Below are positions 26,519 to 35,869 of a DNA stretch of 64,000 nucleotides, in pieces. Both the position numbers and the translations under genes were made by a program. The stretch lies in NCBI GenBank assembly GCA_900542965.1, contig UQPY01000001.1:1-64000 (forward strand), written 5' to 3'. How positions within the stretch are numbered: the first letter of the stretch is position 1; each line of letters starts with the position of its first letter. This DNA is from an uncultured Collinsella sp. (GTDB lineage Bacteria; Actinomycetota; Coriobacteriia; Coriobacteriales; Coriobacteriaceae). Below the pieces are notes generated by a model, which did not search any database, was not told the origin of the DNA, and was given only the letters and a program-made list of their open reading frames with translations.

Positions 26519-27791
26519 CTAGCAGATGCAGCCGTCGGCGAGCGTCTGCTTACCGCCGACAAACACATCGGTAGCACGACCGGTAAGCGTGCGGCCGGCA
26601 AAACCGGAGTTCTCGGCGCGCGACTCGTAACCGTCCTCGCCGACCGTCCAGGTGGCAGAGGGGTCGAACACGGTCAGGTCGGCAACGGAGCCCGCCTTGA
26701 CCTGAACCTGGTCGAGGCCCAGGATCTCACGCGGCTTGATGGCCATGAGCTCGACCATACGGCCCATGCTCATCTTGCCCGTGTTGACCAGCTCGGTGAG
26801 TACGAGCGACAGCGAGGTCTCGAGGCCGATCATGCCAAAGGGCGCAAGCTCGAACTCGCGGGCCTTCTCCCACGGGGTGTGGGGAGCGTGATCGGTGACG
26901 ATAGCGTCGACGGTGCCGTCGATGACGCCCTGACGGATGGCCTCGGCGTCCTCGTCGGTGCGCAGCGGCGGATTGACCTTGAGCGAGGTGTTGTAGGTCT
27001 CGTCCAGGTCGTTCTCGGTCAGGAACATGTGGTGCGGGGTAGCCTCGCAGGTAACCTGAACGCCAGCGGCCTTACCGGCACGCACGATCTCCAGGCCATG
27101 GGCGGTGGAGATGTGCTGGATGTGCAGCTTGGCACCAGTCAGCTTGGCGATCTCGATGTCGCGGGCGATCTGGAGCTCCTCGCCGGCAGCCGGCCAACCC
27201 TCGAGAGCCAGACAGGTCGAGACCTTGCCCTCGTTGATCTGGCCGTGGCCGACCAGGTCCTCGTCCTGGCAGTGGCTCATAAAGACCTTGCCGAACATCT
27301 TGCCGTAGTCCATGCAACGACGGAGCATGCCCGCGCCCTGCACGCCGCGACCGTCGTCGGTGAAGGCGACGGCGCCGTGGGCGACCATATCGCCCATCTC
27401 GGACATGGCCTCGCCCTTAAGACCGCGGGTCATGGCACCCGACGGATAGACGCGGCAGTGACCGACCTCGGCAGCGCGGGACTTGACGAACTCCACGACG
27501 GTGCCGTTATCGGTGACGGGATCGGTGTTGGGCATGGCGCACACGCCGGTAAAGCCGCCCTTGGCAGCTGCACGGGTGCCGCTCTCGATGTCCTCTTTGA
27601 CCTCGTAGCCGGGCTCGCGAAGGTGAACGTGCATATCCACCAGGCCGGGGACGAGGTACTTGCCGGAAAGGTCGCGGACCTCGGCTCCCTCGACGGCGAG
27701 ATTCTCGCCGACCTCGGCGATCTTGTCGCCGTCAATCAGGACGTCAACGACACCGTCAATCTCGACGGACGGGTCGACGACGTGGGCATTC

Positions 27792-27808
<17 letters not shown>
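26519..27808 (-). CDS. pyrC: Dihydroorotase
   Basis: A 429-aa class I amidohydrolase closing carbamoyl aspartate to dihydroorotate. Metal ligands: DMHVHLREPG near residue 58, a later VTDHAPH. The end of the domain has GSVADLTVFDP. ATG 27808 follows GGAGG and overlaps the end of pyrB by 17 bases. Confidence 0.95.
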
Positions 27809-29337
<1,529 letters not shown>

Positions 29338-29364
29338 TCACATGTCTTGACTGCTGACACAGTC

Positions 29365-29480
29365 AAAAAAATAGATGCCCGACCGCTTAAAGCGGACCAG
29401 ACACCCACAGGAAAGGCTGCTCTTTGGCAGCTATGTAATTCCATGTGGGTATCTCGTACCCCTTTAATGGTCAAGGGATA
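29365..29480 (-). promoter_or_regulatory. PyrR-responsive attenuator leader of the pyr operon
   Basis: In transcription order: a stem GAUACCCACA/UGUGGGUGUC (29453-29444 with 29409-29400), topped by GCUGC-CAAAGA-GCAGC (29431-29416). The hexaloop CAAAGA nearly fits the PyrR loop CNGNGA. Then comes a terminator stem (29403-29376) and seven U (29371-29365). The lower stem and terminator share 29400-29403, so they look mutually exclusive at the boundary. A -10-like TACACT is at 29485-29480. Confidence 0.7.
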
Positions 29481-29578
29481 GTGTAGCCAACCTCGAGCTT
29501 AATTGCGAGCATAAATACAGAGCAATCCGTAAACGGAGCCCAATGCTCCATAAACCTATATATATTTGTGGGACGAGC

Positions 29579-29607
29579 TTGAAAACGCACGCACGAGCTG
29601 GCATAAT
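29579..29607 (+). promoter_or_regulatory. Strong sigma-70-type promoter upstream of rpmB
   Basis: TTGAAA (29579-29584), 17-bp spacer, CATAAT (29602-29607) with TG at -15/-14. It points right, 170 bases before the L28 start. The transcript between could be a long leader or a small RNA. Apart from this promoter and the nearer one, 29486-29776 shows no gene. Confidence 0.5.
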
Positions 29608-29713
29608 CCCCTCTGCTGCACGCAAATCGGATCTACGTCCAGGGCCGTGGCGTGGGCACTATCGCCAAAAGAGGAATATCTCTGTGTAGATTGCGCACAG
29701 GGAGCGACTTCTG

Positions 29714-29722
29714 TGCTATAGT
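29714..29722 (+). promoter_or_regulatory. rpmB proximal promoter, extended -10
   Basis: TGC-TATAGT at 29714-29722, about 55 bases before the L28 start. The nearest -35-like hexamer (TTGCGC) is 20 bp away, so the extended -10 probably carries recognition. Confidence 0.5.
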
Positions 29723-29776
29723 TCAGGCTTGTTTGTTAACGCGACATGTTCGTTTGTCGCCCAAGGAGGGTCAGTT

Positions 29777-29965
29777 ATGTCCAAAGTTTGCGAAGTTTGC
29801 GGTAAGCACCCCGTTGCCGGTCGCTCCATCAGCCACTCTCACCGCGTCACCAACCGTAAGTTCCGCCCCAACATCCAGCGCGTCTACGTCGTCGTCGATG
29901 GTCACCGTCGCAAGATGAACGTTTGCTCCACCTGCCTCAAGTCTGGCAAGGTTGCGCGCTCCTAA
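29777..29965 (+). CDS. rpmB: 50S ribosomal protein L28
   Basis: A 62-aa protein of normal L28 size. It begins SKVCEVCGKHPVAGRSISHS, continues TNRKFRPNIQRV, and ends MNVCSTCLKSGKVARS. The CxxC pairs (CEVC, CSTC) make this the zinc-binding form of L28, whose zinc-free paralogue replaces it under zinc starvation in some bacteria. ATG 29777 follows AAGGAGGG. Monocistronic, with a terminator at 30037. Confidence 0.96.
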   Translation: MSKVCEVCGKHPVAGRSISHSHRVTNRKFRPNIQRVYVVVDGHRRKMNVCSTCLKSGKVARS

Positions 29966-30036
29966 ATAAGGTCTTACCAACAAGTACCTCGGACTCTCCG
30001 GGTCAAAGACCTCGCGTTCATATAGAACTTACCAAA

Positions 30037-30066
30037 GGCGCCCTCCCCTACGGAGGGCGCCTTTTT
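30037..30066 (+). terminator. Terminator of rpmB
   Basis: GGCGCCCTCC (30037-30046) pairs with GGAGGGCGCC (30052-30061) and is followed by five T. It lies 71 bases after the rpmB stop. Confidence 0.9.
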
Positions 30067-30069
30067 GCA

Positions 30070-30314
30070 CTCATTGGGGACAGACTTATATGAGGGTTTG
30101 CAGATGTCAAAGGGATCATAGCCCAGCTGGTATGCCTTGTAACTAACGGTACGCCTCGAGCGAGTCGGACGCACCTTACACGGGATTGAAATGGATGTAA
30201 TCGAGTAGCTACACCGCCTGTGTGTCCGACTCAACCGCGACCCGCGAATAGCGATTATCAAACAGATGTCCCGTTTTCCCATTGAAATACTCATGAGAGT
30301 CTGTCCCCAATGAG
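30070..30314. repeat. 245-bp nested palindromic element
   Basis: The ends are a perfect 17-bp inverted repeat (30070-30086, 30298-30314), and the match continues after three unlike bases. Inside, 30162-30174 and 30220-30232 pair over 13 bp with one G-U. The GGGGACAG core resembles the REP-like copies at 87 and 2041. The minus-strand frame through it (to 30294) has no ribosome-binding site and a low-complexity basic sequence; I do not treat it as a gene. Confidence 0.6.
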
Positions 30315-30347
30315 CGGGGCGATGCAGCAGGCAGATAGTTTTATTTA

Positions 30348-30377
30348 AAGCGTTTCAGTTTATTGAAGCGTTTTAGT
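30348..30377 (+). promoter_or_regulatory. Direct repeats upstream of adhE
   Basis: AAGCGTTTCAGT (30348-30359) and AAGCGTTTTAGT (30366-30377) match at 11 of 12 positions, 18 bp apart. They sit about 45-75 bp upstream of the proposed adhE -10, a usual place for an activator. They do not resemble a Rex site. Confidence 0.4.
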
Positions 30378-30418
30378 ATGCCTTTTACGGGAATCTTACC
30401 GTTCGCCGAATAATTTCT

Positions 30419-30427
30419 TGCTATCAT
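30419..30427 (+). promoter_or_regulatory. adhE promoter, extended -10
   Basis: TGC-TATCAT at 30419-30427, the same extended -10 as at rpsB. No good -35 lies 16-18 bp upstream. The leader to the ATG is about 34 bases and carries AAGGAG. Confidence 0.5.
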
Positions 30428-30467
30428 GCAAGACGTAGGGTAAATCTCCGATCGCAAGGAGACACAA

Positions 30468-33116
30468 ATGGTGAAAAAGTCACCGGAAAACACTACTCCC
30501 GCAATTGTGGACAACGTAGAGGCGCTTGAGGCTAAGCTCGCTCAGATGCGAGAGGCCCAGGCGCTTTTTGCTACGTACACGCAGGAGCAGGTCGACAAGA
30601 TCTTCTATGAGGCCGCCATGGCCGCCAACAAGGCTCGTATCCCGTTGGCGAAGATGGCCATCGAGGAGACCGGCCGCGGAGTTCTTGAGGACAAGGTCAT
30701 CAAGAACCACTACGCCGCAGAGTACATCTACAACGCTTACAAGAACACCAAGACCTGTGGTGTCCTGGAGCGCGACGAGGCTTACGGCATCACCAAGATC
30801 GCCGAGCCCATCGGCATCGTGGGCGCCGTCATCCCGACGACCAACCCCACCTCCACCGCGATCTTCAAGACGCTGATCTGCCTGAAGACCCGCAACGCCA
30901 TCATCATCTCCCCGCACCCGGCTGCTGCCAAGTGCACCATCGCCGCCGCCAAGCTCGTACTTGACGCCGCCGTCAAGGCCGGCGCCCCCGAGGGCATCAT
31001 CGGCTGGGTCGATGTCCCCTCCATCGAGCTGACCAACATGGTCATGCGCGACGTCGACATCATCCTCGCCACCGGTGGCCCGGGCATGGTCAAGGCCGCT
31101 TACTCCTCGGGCAAGCCCGCCCTGGGCGTTGGCGCCGGTAACACCCCGGTCGTCATCGACGACACCGCCGACGTGCTGCTCGCCGTCAACTCCATCATCC
31201 ACTCCAAGACCTTCGACAACGGCATGATCTGCGCTTCCGAGCAGTCCGTGACCGTCATCGACAGCATCTATGACCAGGTTAAGGCCGAGTTCCAGAAGCG
31301 CGGCTGCTACTTCGTCAAGCAGGGTGCCGAGATGGAGGCCCTGCGTGCCGCCATGTTCAAGAACGGCGCTCTCGATCACCGCATCCCCGGCATGGCCGCT
31401 GCCAAGATCGCCGAGCTCGCCGGCATCGAGGTTCCCGCCAAGACCAAGATCCTGATCGCCGAGGTCACCTCCACCGACCCCGCCAAGGAGGAGTTCTCCC
31501 ACGAGAAGCTCTCCCCGGTCCTGGCCATGTACCACGCCAAGGACTTCCAGGAGGCCGTCGACAAGGCCGAGCACCTGGTGCTCGCCGGTGGCCCGGGCCA
31601 CACCGCCTCTCTGTACGTGCACCCCGCCCAGGCCGAGAAGATCAGCCTGTTCGAGCACGTCATGAAGGCCTGCCGTATCGTCATCAACACCCCGTCCTCG
31701 CACGGCGGCATCGGTGACCTGTACAACTTTGGCATGAAGCCGTCTCTGACCCTGGGCTGCGGCTCCTGGGGCGGCAACTCCGTCTCCGAGAACGTTGGGG
31801 TGAAGCACTTGATCAACGTTAAGACTGTGGCCGAGCGCCGTGAGAACATGCTGTGGTTCCGCGCTCCCGAGAAGGTCTACTTCAAGAAGGGTTCCACGCC
31901 CGTCGCCCTCGACGAGCTGGGCAACGTCATGGGCAAGAAGCGCGCCTTCATCGTCACCGACCAGTTCCTCTTCAAGAATGGCAACACCCGCGCCATCGAG
32001 GCCAAGCTCGACGAGATGGGCATCGCCCACGACTGCTTCTACGACGTCGAGCCCGATCCGTCGCTGCAGTGCGCACGTCGCGGCGCCAAGCAGATGGCTC
32101 TCTTTGAGCCGGACGTCATCATCGCCGTCGGCGGTGGCTCCGCTATGGACGCCGGCAAGATCATGTGGATGATGTACGAGCACCCCGAGTGCAAGTTTGA
32201 GGACATGGCCATGGACTTCATGGACATCCGCAAGCGTATCTTCACCTTCCCCGAGATGGGCAAGAAGGCCTACTTCGTCGCCGTCCCGACCTCTTCGGGT
32301 ACCGGCTCCGAGTGCACGCCGTTCGCCATCATCACCGACAAGGAGACCGGCATCAAGTGGCCGCTCGCCGACTACGCGCTGCTCCCCAACATGGCTATCG
32401 TCGACGCCGACAACTGCATGACCGCCCCGCGCGGCTTGACCGCTGCCTCCGGCATCGACGTCATGACCCACGCCATCGAGTCCTACGTCTCCATCATGGT
32501 TACCGACTACACCAAGGGCCTCTCCGTGCGCGCTGCCAAGCTCGTCTTCGAGAACCTGCCCTCCAGCTTCACGAACGGCGCCAAGGACCCGCACGCCCGC
32601 GAGGAGATGCACAACGCCTCCTGCATGGCCGGTATGGCCTTCGCCAACGCCTTCCTGGGCCTCAACCACTCCATGGCCCACAAGCTCGGCGCTTTCCATC
32701 ACCTGCCCCACGGCCTCGCAAACGCTGTCATCCTGACCCGCGTCATGCGCTACAACGCCGCCGAGGCTCCCGTCAAGATGGGTACCTTCTCCCAGTATCC
32801 TTACCCCAACGCGCTGCACAACTACGCCGAGATGGCCAAGTACTGCGGCATCGAGGGCAAGGACGACAAGGAGGTCTTCGAGAACTTCATCACGAAGCTC
32901 GAGGAGCTCAAGGACTTCATCGGTGTCAAGAAGACCATCGCCGACTACGGTGTTGACGAGCAGTACTTCCTCGACACCCTCGACGAGATGACCGAGCAGG
33001 CATTCAACGACCAGTGCACCGGCGCTAACCCGCGCTACCCGCTCATGAGCGAGATCAAGGAGCTCTACCTGGACGCCTACTACGGCCGCGAGCCCCAGGA
33101 CTACGCCGTCTGCTAG
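30468..33116 (+). CDS. adhE: Bifunctional acetaldehyde-CoA / alcohol dehydrogenase
   Basis: An 882-aa fusion reducing acetyl-CoA to ethanol in two NADH-dependent steps, a fermentation outlet that re-oxidises NADH. Residues ~20-450 are the aldehyde dehydrogenase, with catalytic Cys in DNGMICASEQS; residues ~460-870 are the iron alcohol dehydrogenase, with GGGSAMDAGK for NAD, SGTGSECTPF, and metal histidines in HSMAHKLGAFHHLPHG. AdhE normally assembles into long filaments (spirosomes). Codon use is strongly biased to C-ending codons, as in highly expressed genes. Start ATG 30468 follows AAGGAG. Confidence 0.97.
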   Translation: MVKKSPENTTPAIVDNVEALEAKLAQMREAQALFATYTQEQVDKIFYEAAMAANKARIPLAKMAIEETGRGVLEDKVIKNHYAAEYIYNAYKNTKTCGVLERDEAYGITKIAEPIGIVGAVIPTTNPTSTAIFKTLICLKTRNAIIISPHPAAAKCTIAAAKLVLDAAVKAGAPEGIIGWVDVPSIELTNMVMRDVDIILATGGPGMVKAAYSSGKPALGVGAGNTPVVIDDTADVLLAVNSIIHSKTFDNGMICASEQSVTVIDSIYDQVKAEFQKRGCYFVKQGAEMEALRAAMFKNGALDHRIPGMAAAKIAELAGIEVPAKTKILIAEVTSTDPAKEEFSHEKLSPVLAMYHAKDFQEAVDKAEHLVLAGGPGHTASLYVHPAQAEKISLFEHVMKACRIVINTPSSHGGIGDLYNFGMKPSLTLGCGSWGGNSVSENVGVKHLINVKTVAERRENMLWFRAPEKVYFKKGSTPVALDELGNVMGKKRAFIVTDQFLFKNGNTRAIEAKLDEMGIAHDCFYDVEPDPSLQCARRGAKQMALFEPDVIIAVGGGSAMDAGKIMWMMYEHPECKFEDMAMDFMDIRKRIFTFPEMGKKAYFVAVPTSSGTGSECTPFAIITDKETGIKWPLADYALLPNMAIVDADNCMTAPRGLTAASGIDVMTHAIESYVSIMVTDYTKGLSVRAAKLVFENLPSSFTNGAKDPHAREEMHNASCMAGMAFANAFLGLNHSMAHKLGAFHHLPHGLANAVILTRVMRYNAAEAPVKMGTFSQYPYPNALHNYAEMAKYCGIEGKDDKEVFENFITKLEELKDFIGVKKTIADYGVDEQYFLDTLDEMTEQAFNDQCTGANPRYPLMSEIKELYLDAYYGREPQDYAVC

Positions 33117-33135
33117 TTTTTAGCACGGTTTTTTG

Positions 33136-33172
33136 CGGCGGGGGTGCACGGGTGTTTCACACACCCCCGCCG
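33136..33172 (+). terminator. Hairpin after adhE
   Basis: CGGCGGGGGTG (33136-33146) pairs with CACCCCCGCCG (33162-33172). It is stable but lacks a T-run on the plus strand, so it may only lower read-through into the kinase gene or protect the adhE 3' end. Confidence 0.45.
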
Positions 33173-33205
33173 TCGCTTCTATCGCATCGTTGAAAGGATG
33201 CAACC

Positions 33206-33970
33206 ATGCTGCTACCCGATTCCAAGACCGAGCTCGTCCGCCGTGGCAACAAGGTCGTTTACGACCTGGGCGACAAGATCGTCAAGGTCTTTAACGAGAC
33301 CAAGCCTGTCTCCGACGTGTTCAACGAGGCTTTGAATCTTGCCCGCATCAATGAGTGCGGCATCCGCAGCCCCAAGGCTCTCGAGGTTTCCCAGCTCGAG
33401 AACGCCAACGGCTGGGCGCTCGTGACCGAGAAGGTTCCGGGCACCACCCTTGCCGAGAAGATGACTGCCGAGCCCCAGCGCTTTGGTGAGTACCTCGAGA
33501 TGTTCGTCGACCTCCAGATCGAGATCCACGGCTACACCTCCCCGCTGCTCAACCGTCAGCGCGACAAGTTCGCCCGTATGATCGACAGCCTTGATCAGCT
33601 CAATGCCACCACGCGCTACAACCTTCAGGAGCGTCTGGACGGCATGACCAAGGAGTTCAAGGTCTGCCACGGCGACTTCAACCCCTCCAACGTCATCGTC
33701 GGCGACGACGGCCAGCTGTACGTCTGCGACTGGGCACACGCCACCCAGGGCTCCCCTGCTGCCGACGTTGCCACCACCTACCTGCTCTTTGCCCTCAACA
33801 GCAAGGACCAGGCCGAGGCTTATCTGGAGCTCTACTGCGACCGCGCCGACATGCCCATGCAGGTCGTGCGTCAGTGGACGAGCATCGTCGCCGCTTCCGA
33901 GCTCGCTCGTAAGCGCAACGTGAACGATGAGTTCCTGAAGAACTGGATCGACGTCGTCGATTATCAGTAA
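33206..33970 (+). CDS. Aminoglycoside phosphotransferase/choline kinase-fold protein
   Basis: A 254-aa small-molecule kinase fold. Visible parts: a nucleotide-binding-like N-lobe (VVYDLGDKIVKVFNE with an internal Lys), EKVPGTTLAEKM, the catalytic loop CHGDFNPSNVIV (HGDxxxxN) and the metal Asp in CDWAHATQG. It is in tandem with adhE, 89 bases downstream, with AAAGGATG before the start, and shares the same C-rich codon use. Substrate unknown; an antibiotic-resistance role is not implied, because many members of this fold phosphorylate sugars, choline or cofactors. A strong terminator follows. Confidence 0.75.
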   Translation: MLLPDSKTELVRRGNKVVYDLGDKIVKVFNETKPVSDVFNEALNLARINECGIRSPKALEVSQLENANGWALVTEKVPGTTLAEKMTAEPQRFGEYLEMFVDLQIEIHGYTSPLLNRQRDKFARMIDSLDQLNATTRYNLQERLDGMTKEFKVCHGDFNPSNVIVGDDGQLYVCDWAHATQGSPAADVATTYLLFALNSKDQAEAYLELYCDRADMPMQVVRQWTSIVAASELARKRNVNDEFLKNWIDVVDYQ

Positions 33971-34004
33971 TATCTGAGCGATTAATTCGCATCGGAGGCA
34001 CTAA

Positions 34005-34044
34005 GGAAACCCCGCAGCTCGCATGGGCTGTGGGGTTTCCTTTT
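34005..34044 (+). terminator. Terminator of the adhE-kinase unit
   Basis: GGAAACCCCGCAGC (34005-34018) pairs with GGCTGTGGGGTTTCC (end 34040) with one G-U, followed by TTTT. Confidence 0.88.
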
Positions 34045-34065
34045 AGCGATTGAGTACGTCGAGAA

Positions 34066-34117
34066 GATAAAAGGACGGCCCCGCATCTCCCCTATCTGGA
34101 GAAATGCGGGGCCGTCC
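34066..34117 (-). terminator. Terminator of the rpsB-proS operon
   Basis: GGACGGCCCCGCAT (34073-34086) and ATGCGGGGCCGTCC (34104-34117) are perfect complements; on the minus strand TTTTATC follows. It lies 31 bases past the proS stop and converges with the adhE-side terminator. Confidence 0.88.
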
Positions 34118-34147
34118 CGTATATCAAACTACAAGCGAAATCGTAGA

Positions 34148-35869
34148 TTAACGACGGGCCGCCTTCACAAGCTCGGCAACCTTGGTGACAACCTCGTCGA
34201 TCGCCACGTCCTCACGCTCGCCGGTAGCACGGTCCTTGAGCTCGACGGTGCCATTCTTAAGGCCGCGCTTACCCAGAACAACCTGATACGGGAAGCCCAT
34301 AAGGTCGTTGTCGGCAAACTTAAATCCGGGACGCTCGTCACGATCATCGACGACGACCTCAATACCCTCGGCGCACAGGCCATCAACGATCTGCTCGCAG
34401 ACGGTAGCGCACTCCTCCTTCTTGGGGTCGAGCGGAATCACCGCAACCTCGTACGGGGCAACGGAGACCGGCCAGACGATACCGTGCTCGTCGTTGTGCT
34501 GCTCCACGACGGCAGCGAGCGAACGGGACACACCAACGCCGTAGCAACCCATGATAAGCGGCTTCTCCTTGCCGTCCTCGTCCATAAAGGTGGCACCCAT
34601 GGCCTCGGAGTACTTGGTGCCCAGCTGGAAGACCTGGGAAACCTCGATGCCGCGAGCAGCAGAGAGCGGCTTGCCGCAGTGCGGGCAGGGATCGCCGGCA
34701 ACGACGGTGACCAGGTCGGCCCACTCGTCGACGGTAAAGTCGCGCTCGGGGCAGGCACCGATAAAGTGATAATCGACCTCGTTGGCACCGCAGGCCCACT
34801 GCTTGGACTCGCGAAGGCTCTCGTCGCACACCAGACGGATGCCCTCGGGCAGGTTGACCGGTCCGATAAAGCCCTTGTGCAGACCGTTCGCCTGAAGCTC
34901 CTCGTCGGTCATCATACGATAGCCCTTGCCAAAGACATGCTCGGCCTTGCAGTCATTGAGCTCGTGGTCGCCCGGGACAATGGCCACGACCGGCTTGCCC
35001 TCGGAGTCGATCAATGCCAGCGACTTGCGCGTGCCGTTCTCGGGGAAGCCGAAGAACTTGGCGACGGCCTCGATGGTGCCCATACCCGGAGTCTCGACCT
35101 TGGTGAGTGTACCGTCGCCGGGGCCCTCGGTCACAACGACCTTGGTGCTTGCAGCCTCGTCATCGGCAGCAAAGCCGCAATCGTCGCAGTAAACGAGCGA
35201 GGCCTCGCCGGCGTCGGCAAGAGCCATGTACTCGACGGAGGTGTCGCCGCCGATCTCGCCGGAGTCGGCGACAACGGGCAAAGCCTTGATATAGCAGCGC
35301 TCGCAGATGTTGGCGTAGGCCTGCTTCATCTTGTCGTACTCCTCCTGCAGACTCTCCTGAGTGGCAGAGAAGCTGTAAGCGTCCTTCATGATGAACTCAC
35401 GGCCGCGCATCAGGCCAAAGCGGGGACGGAACTCATCGCGGAACTTATCCTGAATGTGGTACAGGTTGACGGGCAGCTGCTTATAGGAGCGCAGCTCGTT
35501 GCGCACCAGGGCCGTGACGGTCTCCTCATGCGTGGGGCCCAGCACAAACTCGCGACCATGACGGTCGTCAAAGCGCACGAGCTCCTTGCCATAGGCATCG
35601 ATACGGCCGGACTCACGCCACAGCTCAGCATCGACCATAATGGGCATCATGAGCTCCTGGGCGCCGGCGGCGTCCATCTCGTCGCGCACGATGTTCTCGA
35701 TCTTGCGAATCGAGCGCCAAGCGAGCGGTAGATAGGAATACAGGCCGGCGGCCTCCTTGCGAATCATGCCGGCACGGAGCAGCAGGCGATGGCTCGCAAG
35801 CTCGGCGTCGGCCGGATCCTCTTTGAGCGTCGGCGCATAGAGCTTAGACATATACATTGCTCGGGTCAT
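34148..35869 (-). CDS. proS: Prolyl-tRNA synthetase (bacterial type)
   Basis: A 573-aa class II synthetase. Motif 1 region EAAGLYSYLPLAWRSIRKIE, motif 2 FRDEFRPRFGLMRGREFIMK, and motif 3 in GVSRSLAAVVEQ. The ~180-residue INS editing domain (about 220-400), which removes mischarged Ala, is present between motifs 2 and 3, so this is the ProS1 form. ATG 35869 follows GAGGAG by six bases and abuts the ispG stop. Confidence 0.97.
   Translation of the reverse strand: MTRAMYMSKLYAPTLKEDPADAELASHRLLLRAGMIRKEAAGLYSYLPLAWRSIRKIENIVRDEMDAAGAQELMMPIMVDAELWRESGRIDAYGKELVRFDDRHGREFVLGPTHEETVTALVRNELRSYKQLPVNLYHIQDKFRDEFRPRFGLMRGREFIMKDAYSFSATQESLQEEYDKMKQAYANICERCYIKALPVVADSGEIGGDTSVEYMALADAGEASLVYCDDCGFAADDEAASTKVVVTEGPGDGTLTKVETPGMGTIEAVAKFFGFPENGTRKSLALIDSEGKPVVAIVPGDHELNDCKAEHVFGKGYRMMTDEELQANGLHKGFIGPVNLPEGIRLVCDESLRESKQWACGANEVDYHFIGACPERDFTVDEWADLVTVVAGDPCPHCGKPLSAARGIEVSQVFQLGTKYSEAMGATFMDEDGKEKPLIMGCYGVGVSRSLAAVVEQHNDEHGIVWPVSVAPYEVAVIPLDPKKEECATVCEQIVDGLCAEGIEVVVDDRDERPGFKFADNDLMGFPYQVVLGKRGLKNGTVELKDRATGEREDVAIDEVVTKVAELVKAARR

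Noticed and set aside
29974..30294. A 106-codon minus-strand frame through the palindrome between rpmB and adhE
   Set aside because: It spans the inverted repeat and the rpmB terminator, lacks a ribosome-binding site, and reads as basic low-complexity sequence.
30480..32819. A 779-codon minus-strand frame inside adhE
   Set aside because: Shadow of the strongly C-biased adhE codons.
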